Assembly (NCBI RefSeq): GCF_004114995.1
Contig: NZ_SDJP01000001.1
Coordinates: 186,001 to 250,000, forward strand
DNA: 64,000 nucleotides
Source of the DNA: Halorubrum amylolyticum
GTDB lineage: Archaea > Halobacteriota > Halobacteria > Halobacteriales > Haloferacaceae
Direction of reading: 5' to 3'
This document shows, piece after piece, positions 52,224 to 60,415 of this stretch. The position numbers and the translations under genes are program-made. The notes beneath the pieces were generated by a model. That model did not search any database, was not told the DNA's origin, and saw only the letters and a program-made list of their open reading frames with translations. Positions within the stretch are counted from its first letter, which is position 1; every line of letters starts with the position of its first letter.

Positions 52224-52739
52224 TTACGCGGACGGGTCGTCGGGGTTGTCGGAGTCGTCGCTGTCGGCTGCGTCGCTCTCGTCGTCCGCGTCGCCCTCGC
52301 CGTCCGCGTCGCCTGCACCGTCCTCACCGTCGCCCGCCTCCCGCGCCATCTCGCGTGCCTCGCGGATCGCGTCGGCCACCTCGGGATCGGTCTCACCGGT
52401 CGAGTCGGTCGTCCCCGGGCCGCCGCCCGCGACGTGATCGTGACCGGTATGGCTGTGTCCCGAGTGGTTGTTTCCTGTGTGATCGTGCGCTCCGAGATCG
52501 ACGTCCGGGCGCCCGCGATTGACGGTGTCCTCGAACACCTCGTGGTATTCGGCGTCTTCGGCGTGGGGCGTCACCTCGGCCGCAAGTCCCGCGGGTTCCC
52601 GGTCGCTCCAGTCGGGGACGCGGTCGTCGAGCCACGCCTCATGGTCGCCGCCGTGTAACATCGCCGTGAACGCGAGGTGATGCGCGAGGTGTTCGCCGTC
52701 GCGCTGCGGGGTGTCGCAGACGGGGCACGCGTATCCCAT
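52224..52739 (-). CDS. DUF5810 family protein
   Basis: 171 residues from [21 protein letters not shown]. The N-terminal CPVC plus HLAHH looks like a C2H2 zinc finger; the middle carries a His/Asn/Gly-rich stretch ([18 protein letters not shown]) able to bind metals; the tail is Asp/Glu-rich. Upstream partner of the DUF5809 gene. Role unknown, metal or nucleic-acid binding is a reasonable guess. Confidence 0.78.
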   Translation of the reverse strand: MGYACPVCDTPQRDGEHLAHHLAFTAMLHGGDHEAWLDDRVPDWSDREPAGLAAEVTPHAEDAEYHEVFEDTVNRGRPDVDLGAHDHTGNNHSGHSHTGHDHVAGGGPGTTDSTGETDPEVADAIREAREMAREAGDGEDGAGDADGEGDADDESDAADSDDSDNPDDPSA

Positions 52740-52830
52740 ATCGGACGCGGATACGGTCGTGAGGCGTAAAGCGGCGTCGAACGTGAACCGCTCGCGATCA
52801 GCGGTTCGTCTCAGAGCTGTTGTCGGCGCG

Positions 52831-53095
52831 GAGAACACCTCCAAAGCCCCAGCCGTGGAGGACTCGATGGGCTCGCTGCGGTCCTCAGTCGGTCGCTATC
52901 GCTCCCTCCTTGCGGTCCTTGCGTCGCCCGTCTTCGCCCTCCATGGCTGCCCCTTTGAGTCCCACCCGACCGCACCGCAACCGCAGCCTCACGCCTCCCC
53001 AGCCTCGCCGCTCGCGCTTAAAAGCGCTCGCGGCGTCCCTCGCGCGTGCTCCTCGCGCCCTTATCAGGGCGCTCGGAGGCACGCGCCACCGCACC
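52831..53095 (-). ncRNA. Candidate structured RNA / repetitive element, copy C
   Basis: Reverse-strand relative of copy A, sharing the 5' block GGTGCGGTGGCGCGTGCC, the core GACTCAAAGGGGCAGCC and tail CGGCTGGGGCTTTGGAGGTG. Stems in + coordinates: P1 53042-53049/53079-53086; P2 53055-53061/53066-53072 (7 bp, different sequence from A); P3 53006-53011/53030-53035 enclosing 53014-53018/53023-53027; P4 52850-52861/52938-52949 with one mismatch. Only a weak TTATAGG box lies upstream. Noncoding. Confidence 0.5.
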
Positions 53096-53207
53096 AAACT
53101 GGTGGGTCCGGAAAGCTCGCCGCTGCCTCGTCCGCGTACGCGTTTCGCACCTATAACAGCAACTTTATCACTCGCACGGAGCGAATTTCCGGTAAGACTA
53201 CTCCGTT

Positions 53208-53214
53208 AGGAGGT
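53208..53214 (+). promoter_or_regulatory. Strong Shine-Dalgarno site of aIF2-gamma
   Basis: AGGAGGT, six bases before the GTG at 53221. It decides the start codon; most other genes here look leaderless, so this gene has an unusual leadered start. Confidence 0.8.
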
Positions 53215-53220
53215 CCAACA

Positions 53221-54465
53221 GTGACTGAAGCCAACACACAACCGGAGGTGAACATCGGTCTCGTCGGTCACGTCGACCACGGGAAGACGACGCTCGTGCA
53301 GGCGTTGTCCGGCTCGTGGACCGACCAGCACAGCGAGGAAATGAAACGCGGCATCTCGATCCGGCTGGGGTACGCGGACGCGACGTTCCGGCGCTGTCCC
53401 GGCGTCGACGCGCCCGAGTGTTACACCGTCGACGAGGAGTGCGAGGACGGCTCCGAGAGCGAGCCGATCCGGACGGTCTCGTTCGTCGACGCACCGGGCC
53501 ACGAGACGCTGATGGCGACGATGCTCTCCGGCGCCTCGATCATGGACGGGGCCGTGCTGGTCGTGAGCGCGACCGAGGACGTTCCGCAGGCGCAGACGGA
53601 AGAGCACCTGATGGCGCTCGATCTTATCGGGATCGAGAACATCGTCATCGCGCAGAACAAGGTCGATCTGGTCGGTCGCGACCGCGCCGTCGACAACTAC
53701 CAGCAGATCCAGGAGTTCGTCGAGGGGACCGTCGCGGAGGACGCGCCGATCGTCCCCGTCTCGGCCCAGCAGGAGGTCAACATGGACCTCCTCATCGACG
53801 CGATCGAGTCGGAGATTCCGACCCCCGACCGCGACCCCGGCGAGAGCGCCCGCATGTACGCGGCCCGCTCCTTCGACATCAACCGCCCGGGCGCGACCGC
53901 GGCGGACCTCAAGGGCGGCGTCGTCGGCGGCTCGCTGGTCAGCGGCGAGCTGTCCGTCGGCGACGGACTGGAGATCCGACCGGGCCGCGAGGTCGACGAG
54001 GAGGGCCAGACCGAGTGGCGCCCCCTCGAAACGACGGTACGCTCGCTGCAGGCCGGCAGCAACGACGTGGAGTCCGCCCGGCCGGGCGGGCTGCTCGGCG
54101 TCGGCACCGGGCTCGACCCGAGCCTGACGAAGGGCGACGCGCTCGCGGGACAGGTCGCCGGCGAGCCCGGCACGCTCCCGCCGACGCGCAACGAGTTCGA
54201 GATGCAGGTCGACCTCCTCGACCGCGTCGTCGGGAAGGAGGACGACGAGAGCGGCGAGAGCGACATCGAGGACATCAACACCGGCGAGCCGCTGATGCTC
54301 ACGGTCGGCACCGCGACGACGGTCGGCGCGGTGACGAGTGCGCGCGAGGGCGAGTGCGAGGTGAGCCTCAAGCGACCGGTCTGCGCCGAGGAGGGCGCAC
54401 AGATCGCGATCAATCGGCGCGTCGGCGCGCGCTGGCGGCTCATCGGCGTCGGGACGCTCTCGTAG
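53221..54465 (+). CDS. eif2g: Translation initiation factor aIF2, gamma subunit
   Basis: GTPase that carries initiator Met-tRNA to the small subunit. 414 residues, GTG start ([10 protein letters not shown]). G1 [10 protein letters not shown]3 [11 protein letters not shown]4 NKVD and a zinc knuckle with cysteines in [18 protein letters not shown]. Domains II and III follow (from about [11 protein letters not shown]). An acidic insert lies near residue 340 ([13 protein letters not shown]). It starts a block with PIN, Rpo7 and Spt4 genes. Confidence 0.95.
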   Translation: MTEANTQPEVNIGLVGHVDHGKTTLVQALSGSWTDQHSEEMKRGISIRLGYADATFRRCPGVDAPECYTVDEECEDGSESEPIRTVSFVDAPGHETLMATMLSGASIMDGAVLVVSATEDVPQAQTEEHLMALDLIGIENIVIAQNKVDLVGRDRAVDNYQQIQEFVEGTVAEDAPIVPVSAQQEVNMDLLIDAIESEIPTPDRDPGESARMYAARSFDINRPGATAADLKGGVVGGSLVSGELSVGDGLEIRPGREVDEEGQTEWRPLETTVRSLQAGSNDVESARPGGLLGVGTGLDPSLTKGDALAGQVAGEPGTLPPTRNEFEMQVDLLDRVVGKEDDESGESDIEDINTGEPLMLTVGTATTVGAVTSAREGECEVSLKRPVCAEEGAQIAINRRVGARWRLIGVGTLS

Positions 54466-54466
54466 C

Positions 54467-54949
54467 GTGACCGACACCGCCCGCACGGACGACTCGGACG
54501 CCGACCTCGGTGACGCCGACGCCGGCGACGCCCCTACCGAGGCCCTCGCGGGAGACGGTCCCGACGGCGCCCCGGTCGTCGCGCTCGACGCGAGCGCACT
54601 GATGGCGCCGGTCGAGGCGGACCTGCGGCTGTTCGAGGAGCTCGATCGGCTCCTCGGCGCCTACGAGACCGTCGTTCCGACGGCGGTCGTATCGGAGTTA
54701 GACCGGCTACAGGGCGGGAACGGCGCGGCGGCGACCGGGGCGAGCGTGGGTGCGGACCTCGCGACGCGGGCGGAGACGGTGGCAACGGACGAATCGTACG
54801 CCGACGACGCGCTGGTCGAACTGGCCGCCGAGGGCCGGGTCGACGGCGTCGTCACCAACGATCGACCGCTGGCGAACCGGGTGCTGGACGCGGGCGCACC
54901 AGTAATCGGTTTAAGGGGTCGGAACGCACTGGCGATAACGGAACCCTAG
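54467..54949 (+). CDS. PIN domain protein (FCF1-like)
   Basis: 160 residues, GTG start two bases after the aIF2-gamma stop. After an acidic 35-residue tail, the PIN ribonuclease fold is visible: VVALDASALMAP (first Asp), VPTAVVSELDRL (Glu), DDALVELA and VVTNDRPLANRV (later Asp residues). Archaeal PIN proteins of this group, linked to aIF2-gamma and Rpo7, are candidates for rRNA processing, like eukaryotic Fcf1/Utp24. Catalytic acids are retained, so nuclease activity is likely. Confidence 0.85.
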   Translation: MTDTARTDDSDADLGDADAGDAPTEALAGDGPDGAPVVALDASALMAPVEADLRLFEELDRLLGAYETVVPTAVVSELDRLQGGNGAAATGASVGADLATRAETVATDESYADDALVELAAEGRVDGVVTNDRPLANRVLDAGAPVIGLRGRNALAITEP

Positions 54950-54971
54950 CGGACGCGGACAACCAACGAAT

Positions 54972-55547
54972 ATGTACAAACGAGTTCGACTCAAGGACAC
55001 GGTCGAGGTGCCGCCGAAACACCTGGCGGACGTCACCGACGAGCGGGTGAAAGCCCTGCTGCAGGACAAACTGGAAGGACGAATGGACGAGGACGTGGGG
55101 AGCGTCGTGAGCGTCATCGAGGTCCACGACATCGGCGAGGGCGCGGTGTTACACAACCGCCCCGGCGTCTACTACGAAGCCGAGTTCGACGCGCTGACCT
55201 ACGACCCCGACATGCAGGAGGTCGCCGACGGCACGGTCGTCGAGACGGTCGAGTTCGGCGCGTTCGTCGGGATCGGCCCGGTCGACGGCCTGCTCCACGT
55301 CTCGCAGATCACCGACGAGTACCTCACGTTCGACGGGGTGAACCAGCAGCTCGCCTCCTCGGACTCCGACAAGACTCTCGGGGTCGACGACGCCGTCCGG
55401 GTGCGCGTGGTGACCAAGAGCATCGACGAGCGCAACCCGCGCGACTCGAAGATCGGGCTCACCGCGAAACAGCCCGGCCTCGGGAAACACGAATGGTTGG
55501 AGGGCCAGCGACAACACCGCGAACAGACCGGTGAGGAGGCCGACTGA
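54972..55547 (+). CDS. rpoE1: RNA polymerase subunit Rpo7 (E')
   Basis: 191 residues. N-terminal MYKRVRLKDTVEVPPKHLAD and C-terminal S1 domain (GTVVETVEFGAFVGIGPVDGLLHVSQI) are the Rpo7/RPB7 layout. It forms the polymerase stalk with Rpo4 and binds emerging RNA. Its stop overlaps the Spt4 ATG by one base (TGATG). Confidence 0.96.
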   Translation: MYKRVRLKDTVEVPPKHLADVTDERVKALLQDKLEGRMDEDVGSVVSVIEVHDIGEGAVLHNRPGVYYEAEFDALTYDPDMQEVADGTVVETVEFGAFVGIGPVDGLLHVSQITDEYLTFDGVNQQLASSDSDKTLGVDDAVRVRVVTKSIDERNPRDSKIGLTAKQPGLGKHEWLEGQRQHREQTGEEAD

Positions 55548-55744
55548 TGGCCGAGGACCGCCTGGCGTGTCGTGAGTGTCACCACGTCAACGACCCCGAC
55601 TCCCAGACCTGCGAACACTGCGGGTCGTCGTCGCTCACCGAGGACTGGGCGGGCTACGTCATCATCACCCAGCCCGAGGAGAGCCAGATCGCCGAGGAGA
55701 TGAACGTCACGAAGCCCGGTTCGTACGCGCTGAAGGTCCGGTAA
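55547..55744 (+). CDS. spt4: Transcription elongation factor Spt4 (RNA polymerase subunit E'')
   Basis: 65 residues. Zinc ribbon CRECHHVNDP ... CEHCG then the Spt4 core EDWAGYVIITQPEESQIAEEM. Pairs with Spt5 to raise processivity. Translationally coupled to rpoE1. Confidence 0.95.
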   Translation: MAEDRLACRECHHVNDPDSQTCEHCGSSSLTEDWAGYVIITQPEESQIAEEMNVTKPGSYALKVR

Positions 55745-55798
55745 GCGGCGGTTCGCGGGACGGCTCATAGTCGCGGTTTCGACCGCCATCCACTCCCC

Positions 55799-56377
55799 AT
55801 GCTCACACTCCCCGACTCCCTGCGCGACGCGTTCAAGGAGCCGCTCGGCCCGGTGACGACTGACGCCGAGGAACTGCTCGCGGCGGCGGCGCAGACTCGC
55901 GCCGAACGGGCCGCGCCCGACGCCCCCGTCGTCGCGGTCGGCGACGTGGTCACGTACCACCTGCGGGAGGCGGGCCGCGTCCCCGACGTCGCACTCATCG
56001 ACGGGAAGACCGAGCGCGAGGCGGTCGACGCGGCGATCGAGTCAGCGCTCGCGGCCGCGAACGACCGCCGGATCTCGGTGGAGAACCCCGCCGCGTCGCT
56101 GTCGGCGGAGCTGCTCGAAGCGCTCGCCGAGGCGCTGTCCGCCGCCGACCCCGTCATCATCGAGGTGACGGGAGAGGAGGACCTCGCCGCCCTGCCGGCG
56201 ATCCTCGCCGCACCGGACGGCGCGAGCGTCGTCTACGGCCAGCCCGGCGAGGGGATGGTCCGCGTTCCGGTCACGCCCGAGTCCCGCGCGGAGGCGCGAG
56301 AGCTGTTCGAGGGGCTCGACGGCGACGTCGAGGCGGCCGACGAGGCGCTGGGGATCGCTCCGGACGGCGGCCGGTAG
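55799..56377 (+). CDS. GTP-dependent dephospho-CoA kinase
   Basis: 192 residues of the DUF359 family, shown in archaea to phosphorylate dephospho-CoA with GTP, the last step of CoA synthesis. Signatures: LPDSLRDAFKEPLGPV, VAVGDVVTYHL, DVALIDGKTERE (acid residues of the active site) and VYGQPGEGMVRVPVT. Typical position next to spt4 in haloarchaea. Confidence 0.9.
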   Translation: MLTLPDSLRDAFKEPLGPVTTDAEELLAAAAQTRAERAAPDAPVVAVGDVVTYHLREAGRVPDVALIDGKTEREAVDAAIESALAAANDRRISVENPAASLSAELLEALAEALSAADPVIIEVTGEEDLAALPAILAAPDGASVVYGQPGEGMVRVPVTPESRAEARELFEGLDGDVEAADEALGIAPDGGR

Positions 56378-56471
56378 GTCCCGACAGAGACGACCGCGCG
56401 CCGGATCTCGACGGCACCCCCGCTTCGAAATCCTTTTACAGCTTTCGGGGGGATATACGCCTAACTGAACC

Positions 56472-56780
56472 ATGGACGTCGATATCATCTCCGAGGAGGA
56501 GAACCCGATGTTGCACCGCACGGACATCCGTTTCGAGACGACCCACGAGGAGGCGACGCCCTCCCGGCTGTCGGTCCGCGACTCGCTCGCGGCCAAGCTC
56601 GACAAGGCCTCCGAAGAGGTCGTCGTTCACGAGCTGGACACGAAGTTCGGCATGCGCAAGACGGTCGGCTACGCGAAGGTGTACGACAGCGCCGAGGACG
56701 CGCTCGACGTCGAGCAGGAGTACATGCTCGAACGCAACAAGATCGGCGGCGAGGGCGACGCGGACGCCGAGGAAGCCTAA
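56472..56780 (+). CDS. rps24e: 30S ribosomal protein S24e
   Basis: 102 residues: MDVDIISEEENPMLHRTDIR start and the VVHELDTKFGMRKTVGYAKVY segment are diagnostic. It is followed after 10 bases by kae1-bud32; the S27ae gene that often lies between these two in related genomes is absent here. Confidence 0.95.
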   Translation: MDVDIISEEENPMLHRTDIRFETTHEEATPSRLSVRDSLAAKLDKASEEVVVHELDTKFGMRKTVGYAKVYDSAEDALDVEQEYMLERNKIGGEGDADAEEA

Positions 56781-56790
56781 CGCCCGCCGA

Positions 56791-58548
56791 ATGCGCGTTC
56801 TCGGTATCGAGGGGACCGCGTGGTGCGCGAGCGCCGCCCTGTACGACGCCGAGACCGACTCCGTTCTCATCGAATCGAACCCGTACGAGCCGGACAGCGG
56901 CGGCATTCACCCGCGCGAGGCCGCCGAGCACATGTCCGAGGCGATCCCAGAGGTCGTCGACGCGGTTCTCACGGCGGCCGAGGACGAACACGGTCCGGAC
57001 GCGATCGACGCGGTCGCCTTCTCCAAGGGTCCGGGACTCGGCCCGTGTCTCCGGACCGTCGGGACCGCCGCGCGGTCGCTCGCGGGGGTGCTCGACGTGC
57101 CCCTGGTCGGCGTCAACCACATGGTGGCGCACTTGGAGATCGGTCGCCATCAGTCGGGCTTCGGGAACCCGGTGTGTCTGAACGCCTCCGGCGCGAACGC
57201 CCACCTGCTCGGCTACCACGACGGGCGCTACCGCGTGCTCGGGGAGACGATGGACGCCGGCGTCGGCAACGCGATCGACAAGTTCACGCGCCACGTCGGC
57301 TGGGACCATCCCGGTGGCCCGAAGGTCGAGGCGGCTGCGCGGCGGTACGCCGAGGGAAGCGACGGACCGGACGACCTCCTCGACCTCCCGTACGTCGTCA
57401 AGGGGATGGACTTCTCCTTCTCCGGGATCAGCTCCGCGGCCAACGACGCGTCCGACGACGGGGTTCCCGTCGAAGAGATCTGCTTTTCGCTGCAAGAGCA
57501 CGTGTTCGCGATGCTCACGGAGGTCTCGGAGCGCGCCCTCTCGCTGACGGGCGCCGACGAACTCGTGTTGGGCGGGGGAGTCGCGCAGAACGACCGGCTC
57601 CGCGAGATGCTGGCGTCGATGTGTGCGGCCCGCGGCGCGAAGTTCCACGCCCCGGAGCCGCGCTTCCTCCGGGACAACGCCGGAATGATCGCCGTGTTGG
57701 GCGCGAAGATGGCGCGGGCGGGCGACACCATCCCGATTCCGGAGTCCGCGATCGACCCGAACTTCCGCCCGGATCAGGTGCCCGTGACGTGGCGGGACGG
57801 GGAGTCGGTCGCCCGGGGCCGCGCTCCCGGAGCGGGGGGTGACGGGGCGGAGATCGATCGGCGCGGCGCCGAAGCGACGGTGGAGATCGTCGCGGGCGGC
57901 GGACGCGGACACGGCGGCGCCGGAGGCGGGAGCGCCCCCGACGCCGCCGACCGCCGCGTGATCAAGCGCCGCGTCCCGAAGGCGTACCGCCACCCGGACC
58001 TCGACCGGACGCTCAGACGTGACCGGACCGTGGCAGAGGCCCGACTGACGAGCGAGGCGCGCCGGGCGGGGGTGCCGACGCCGCTGGTGTACGACGCCGA
58101 CGTGCCGAACGCGACGCTGACCCTCCAGCACGTCGGCGACCGCGACCTCGCCGCCGCCCTCGACGAGGGGACGGAGCGCGCGGCTGCGGTCGGTCGACAC
58201 CTCGCGCGGCTCCACGACGCGGGGATCGTTCACGGGGACCCGACCACCCGGAACGTGCGGGTGGGACCGGACGCGTCCGGTGAGGAGTGGACGACGGAGG
58301 CGGGCGAAACGCGGGACGCAGCGACCGTCGCCGACCGAACCGCGCTCATCGACTTCGGGCTCGCCTACCACACCGGCCACGTCGAGGACCACGCGATTGA
58401 CCTCCACGTGTTCGAGGGGGCGGTCCGCGCGACCGCGACCGACCCGGACCCGCTCATCGAGGCGTTCGAGGCCGGGTACGCGGCCGTCGGTGACGGCGAC
58501 GTCCTCGACCGGCTCCGCGACGTGGAGGGGCGCGGACGGTACCGGTGA
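56791..58548 (+). CDS. Kae1-Bud32 fusion, tRNA t6A synthesis
   Basis: 585 residues. Kae1 part (1-330): GIEGTAWCASAALYD, metal ligands in VNHMVAHLEIGRH, and the late RFLRDNAGMIAVLGAKM; it transfers threonylcarbamoyl to A37. A glycine-rich linker (about 345-390) leads to the Bud32 kinase: KRRVPKAYRHPDLDRTLRR, catalytic GIVHGDPTTRNVRVG and DFG in LIDFGLAYHTGHVED. Both parts look complete. The fusion is typical of many euryarchaea. Other KEOPS subunits are not here. Confidence 0.95.
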   Translation: MRVLGIEGTAWCASAALYDAETDSVLIESNPYEPDSGGIHPREAAEHMSEAIPEVVDAVLTAAEDEHGPDAIDAVAFSKGPGLGPCLRTVGTAARSLAGVLDVPLVGVNHMVAHLEIGRHQSGFGNPVCLNASGANAHLLGYHDGRYRVLGETMDAGVGNAIDKFTRHVGWDHPGGPKVEAAARRYAEGSDGPDDLLDLPYVVKGMDFSFSGISSAANDASDDGVPVEEICFSLQEHVFAMLTEVSERALSLTGADELVLGGGVAQNDRLREMLASMCAARGAKFHAPEPRFLRDNAGMIAVLGAKMARAGDTIPIPESAIDPNFRPDQVPVTWRDGESVARGRAPGAGGDGAEIDRRGAEATVEIVAGGGRGHGGAGGGSAPDAADRRVIKRRVPKAYRHPDLDRTLRRDRTVAEARLTSEARRAGVPTPLVYDADVPNATLTLQHVGDRDLAAALDEGTERAAAVGRHLARLHDAGIVHGDPTTRNVRVGPDASGEEWTTEAGETRDAATVADRTALIDFGLAYHTGHVEDHAIDLHVFEGAVRATATDPDPLIEAFEAGYAAVGDGDVLDRLRDVEGRGRYR

Positions 58549-58610
58549 GCGGCCGGGGGAGGACCAGTGAGCGGTCTGCGGAGGACGAACAGCGGCGAGT
58601 TGCGCCACGC

Positions 58611-58617
58611 TTTATAT
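58611..58617 (+). promoter_or_regulatory. TATA box of the DUF5808 gene
   Basis: TTTATAT, 23-29 bases before the ATG at 58640. Confidence 0.55.
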
Positions 58618-58639
58618 GCCCGGCGAGAGACGTACCGGT

Positions 58640-58930
58640 ATGGCAGACAAACCGTCCTCGGGAGAGATACTCGGGATTCCGTACAACTTCGAGCGGCCGA
58701 GCCTCGGGCGGCTGCTCTCGTCGTACTGGCAGCCCGGCAAGGGGATGTTGGTGGAGAAGCCGTTCGGCATCGGCTACACGCTGAACCTCGCGAACTGGCG
58801 GTCGTGGATCGTCCTCGCGGTCGCCGGCGGGCTCTACTACCAGCAGACGCAGTCGGCCGGAGCCGCCGGCGCGTCCGGCGACGCGGATGCGAGCGACGAA
58901 CCGGTCGAAGTGATCGTCGACGACGACTGA
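58640..58930 (+). CDS. DUF5808 domain membrane protein
   Basis: 96 residues from MADKPSSGEILGIPYNFERP. The DUF5808 segment (RPSLGRLLSSYWQPGKGMLV and PFGIGYTLNLAN) is followed by one membrane helix (SWIVLAVAGGLYY) and an acidic tail. Function unknown. Leaderless by TATA position. Confidence 0.8.
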   Translation: MADKPSSGEILGIPYNFERPSLGRLLSSYWQPGKGMLVEKPFGIGYTLNLANWRSWIVLAVAGGLYYQQTQSAGAAGASGDADASDEPVEVIVDDD

Positions 58931-59011
58931 TCGCCGCCGGTCGCCGACCGCGACCGATCGCCGACGACGGCCGGCCCTTCCGGGTCCCGAACGCCGTTCG
59001 AGACGGCTTCC

Positions 59012-59018
59012 TTTAAGT
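59012..59018 (+). promoter_or_regulatory. TATA box of a 44-residue zinc protein gene
   Basis: TTTAAGT, 24-30 bases before the ATG at 59042; supports that this short frame is expressed. Confidence 0.5.
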
Positions 59019-59041
59019 ATTAGAACGGCGTAACCGAGGCA

Positions 59042-59176
59042 ATGAGAGTCCGGTTCGAGTGCTCGTGCTCGGAAGAGATCTCCGAGTTCACCCGCGGCGA
59101 TGCGAGCCGCGGGGTGCACGTCGAGTGCGGAAACTGCGGCGCGGTGTACGCGGTGACGATCACGGAGATCGAGTAG
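59042..59176 (+). CDS. 44-residue zinc-ribbon protein
   Basis: Starts MRVRFECSCSEEISEF and ends AVYAVTITEIE. Two cysteine pairs, C7-x-C9 and C33-x2-C36 (CGNCG), suggest one zinc site joining two hairpins. Third codon positions are G/C and a TATA box is correctly placed. Below the usual length cut-off, so easily missed. Haloarchaea carry many such micro-zinc proteins, some of them regulators; this one I do not recognise. Confidence 0.6.
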   Translation: MRVRFECSCSEEISEFTRGDASRGVHVECGNCGAVYAVTITEIE

Positions 59177-59210
59177 GTCCGCGCTCCGGACGGTCTCGCG
59201 CGTTTCGCGC

Positions 59211-60107
59211 TCACCCGCCGTCGGCCGACTCGAACCGGAGCCGAACCGTCGTCCCGTCGTCGGTCGCCTCGAACCCGACCGTTCCGCCCTGCGTCTCACA
59301 CAGCCACTTGACGAGCCAGAGCCCGATGCTGCTCGCGTGCGACAGCGGGGTCTCCTCCTCGGCGCGCAACACCGCGCGCTCGTCGGCGGGAATCCCCGGT
59401 CCGTTGTCGCTGACCTCCAGACAGACCGTCGACCCGTCCTTGGTGACGCGGGCGTCGACCCGCCGCACCGACTCGTCGTTGTGCGTCACGGCGTTCTCGA
59501 ACACCTCCCGGATCGGGTACTCGATCGAGTCGTCCGCGCGGACCCACGCCTCGGCGGGCGCGTCGACGGTGAGCGAGACGTCCGTGCGGTCGACGTCCGC
59601 GGCCGCCTCGCGGACCGCTTCGACGAGGTCGACCCGGCCGCTCGGGGCGGCCGGCGACGCCTCCTCGATGACGCGGAGCTTCTCGCTTATCTCGACGACG
59701 TCGTCGGTCGTCTCTCGGATCGTCTCCAGACACTCCCGGCTCCGCTCGTCGTCGATCCGGTCGACGAGCAGGTCCGTGTACCCCTGAATGACGTTGAGGT
59801 CGTTCCGTACGTTGTGCCGGAACACGCGGCTCAACACCTGAATCTGCTGGTTCGACGTTTCCAGCTCGCGCCTCGCGTCGACCGCGCGGCGCCGCTGGTG
59901 CGCCACCGCGCCGTAGAGGACGAGCGACGAGGCGCCGACGAGCGCCCACCCGTCGGCGGCGCGAACCGGCGTCCACGTCGAGAGCGATCCGACCGCCGAC
60001 GCGACCGCGAGGTCGGCCGCGACGACGAGCAGCGCCCCGAGACAGAGGTACCCGACGGCGAGTTCCCGCGGAGACCGGCCGAAGACGGAATCGAGTGCTA
60101 ATTTCAT
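59211..60107 (-). CDS. Membrane histidine kinase
   Basis: 298 residues. Two membrane helices near the N-terminus (YLCLGALLVVAADLAVASAV; WALVGASSLVLYGAVAH), no large sensor domain, then a phospho-acceptor helix with H98 in SRVFRHNVRNDLNVIQGY and an ATPase domain with N-box FENAVTHND and G-box DNGPGIP. No response regulator is adjacent, as usual for haloarchaeal orphan kinases. A TATATAA run abuts the ATG; a TTTAATA box near 60165 may be the real promoter. Confidence 0.88.
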   Translation of the reverse strand: MKLALDSVFGRSPRELAVGYLCLGALLVVAADLAVASAVGSLSTWTPVRAADGWALVGASSLVLYGAVAHQRRRAVDARRELETSNQQIQVLSRVFRHNVRNDLNVIQGYTDLLVDRIDDERSRECLETIRETTDDVVEISEKLRVIEEASPAAPSGRVDLVEAVREAAADVDRTDVSLTVDAPAEAWVRADDSIEYPIREVFENAVTHNDESVRRVDARVTKDGSTVCLEVSDNGPGIPADERAVLRAEEETPLSHASSIGLWLVKWLCETQGGTVGFEATDDGTTVRLRFESADGG

Positions 60108-60184
60108 TTATATACCACTAAACATCATGCGATCTTCGTCGCAAGTAACGACAGACTCCGTTCCGTATTAAACTTTGACTCGGA

Positions 60185-60415
60185 TCACCACGACTTACAG
60201 TCGGGACAGACCCGGTCCCCGTCGTCGAGCCAGCGGCGCGTCACGCTCTCGCCGCACCGCTCGCAGTCGGCGCCGCCGGTTGTCCACGTCGCCGTCGCGG
60301 GAACCGGAGCCTCGACATCGGCAGGGTCAGCGTCGGGGTCGATACCGATGGGCTCAGCGTCGGGAGGGTCGCCGTCCGATCCCCCGAACTCGTCGAGCGA
60401 GCGGTCCTCGGGCAT
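60185..60415 (-). CDS. Small zinc-finger protein downstream of lysS
   Basis: 76 residues. Acidic and proline-rich N-terminal 45 residues, then CERCGESVTRRWLDDGDRVCPDCKSW, a two-CxxC zinc ribbon (shown as CERCG and CPDCK). It begins directly after the lysS stop (60416) and is co-transcribed with pyrH-lysS. Function unknown. Confidence 0.72.
   Translation of the reverse strand: MPEDRSLDEFGGSDGDPPDAEPIGIDPDADPADVEAPVPATATWTTGGADCERCGESVTRRWLDDGDRVCPDCKSW

Larger units (their letters stand above)
52740..53220. other. Intergenic region with element C and the aIF2-gamma leader
   Basis: 481 bases. Structured element copy C fills 52831-53095 on the minus strand; the rest holds a CTATAAC box near 53150-53157, an ACTTTATCA box near 53162-53170, and a Shine-Dalgarno site before the aIF2-gamma GTG. 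Long frames here (52711 onward) are upstream read-through of aIF2-gamma, not coding. Confidence 0.6.

Noticed and set aside
52711-53220. N-terminal extension of aIF2-gamma by 170 residues
   Set aside because: The extension is a Ser/Arg/Pro-rich reading of element C; the SD site and the G1 motif position set the start at 53221.
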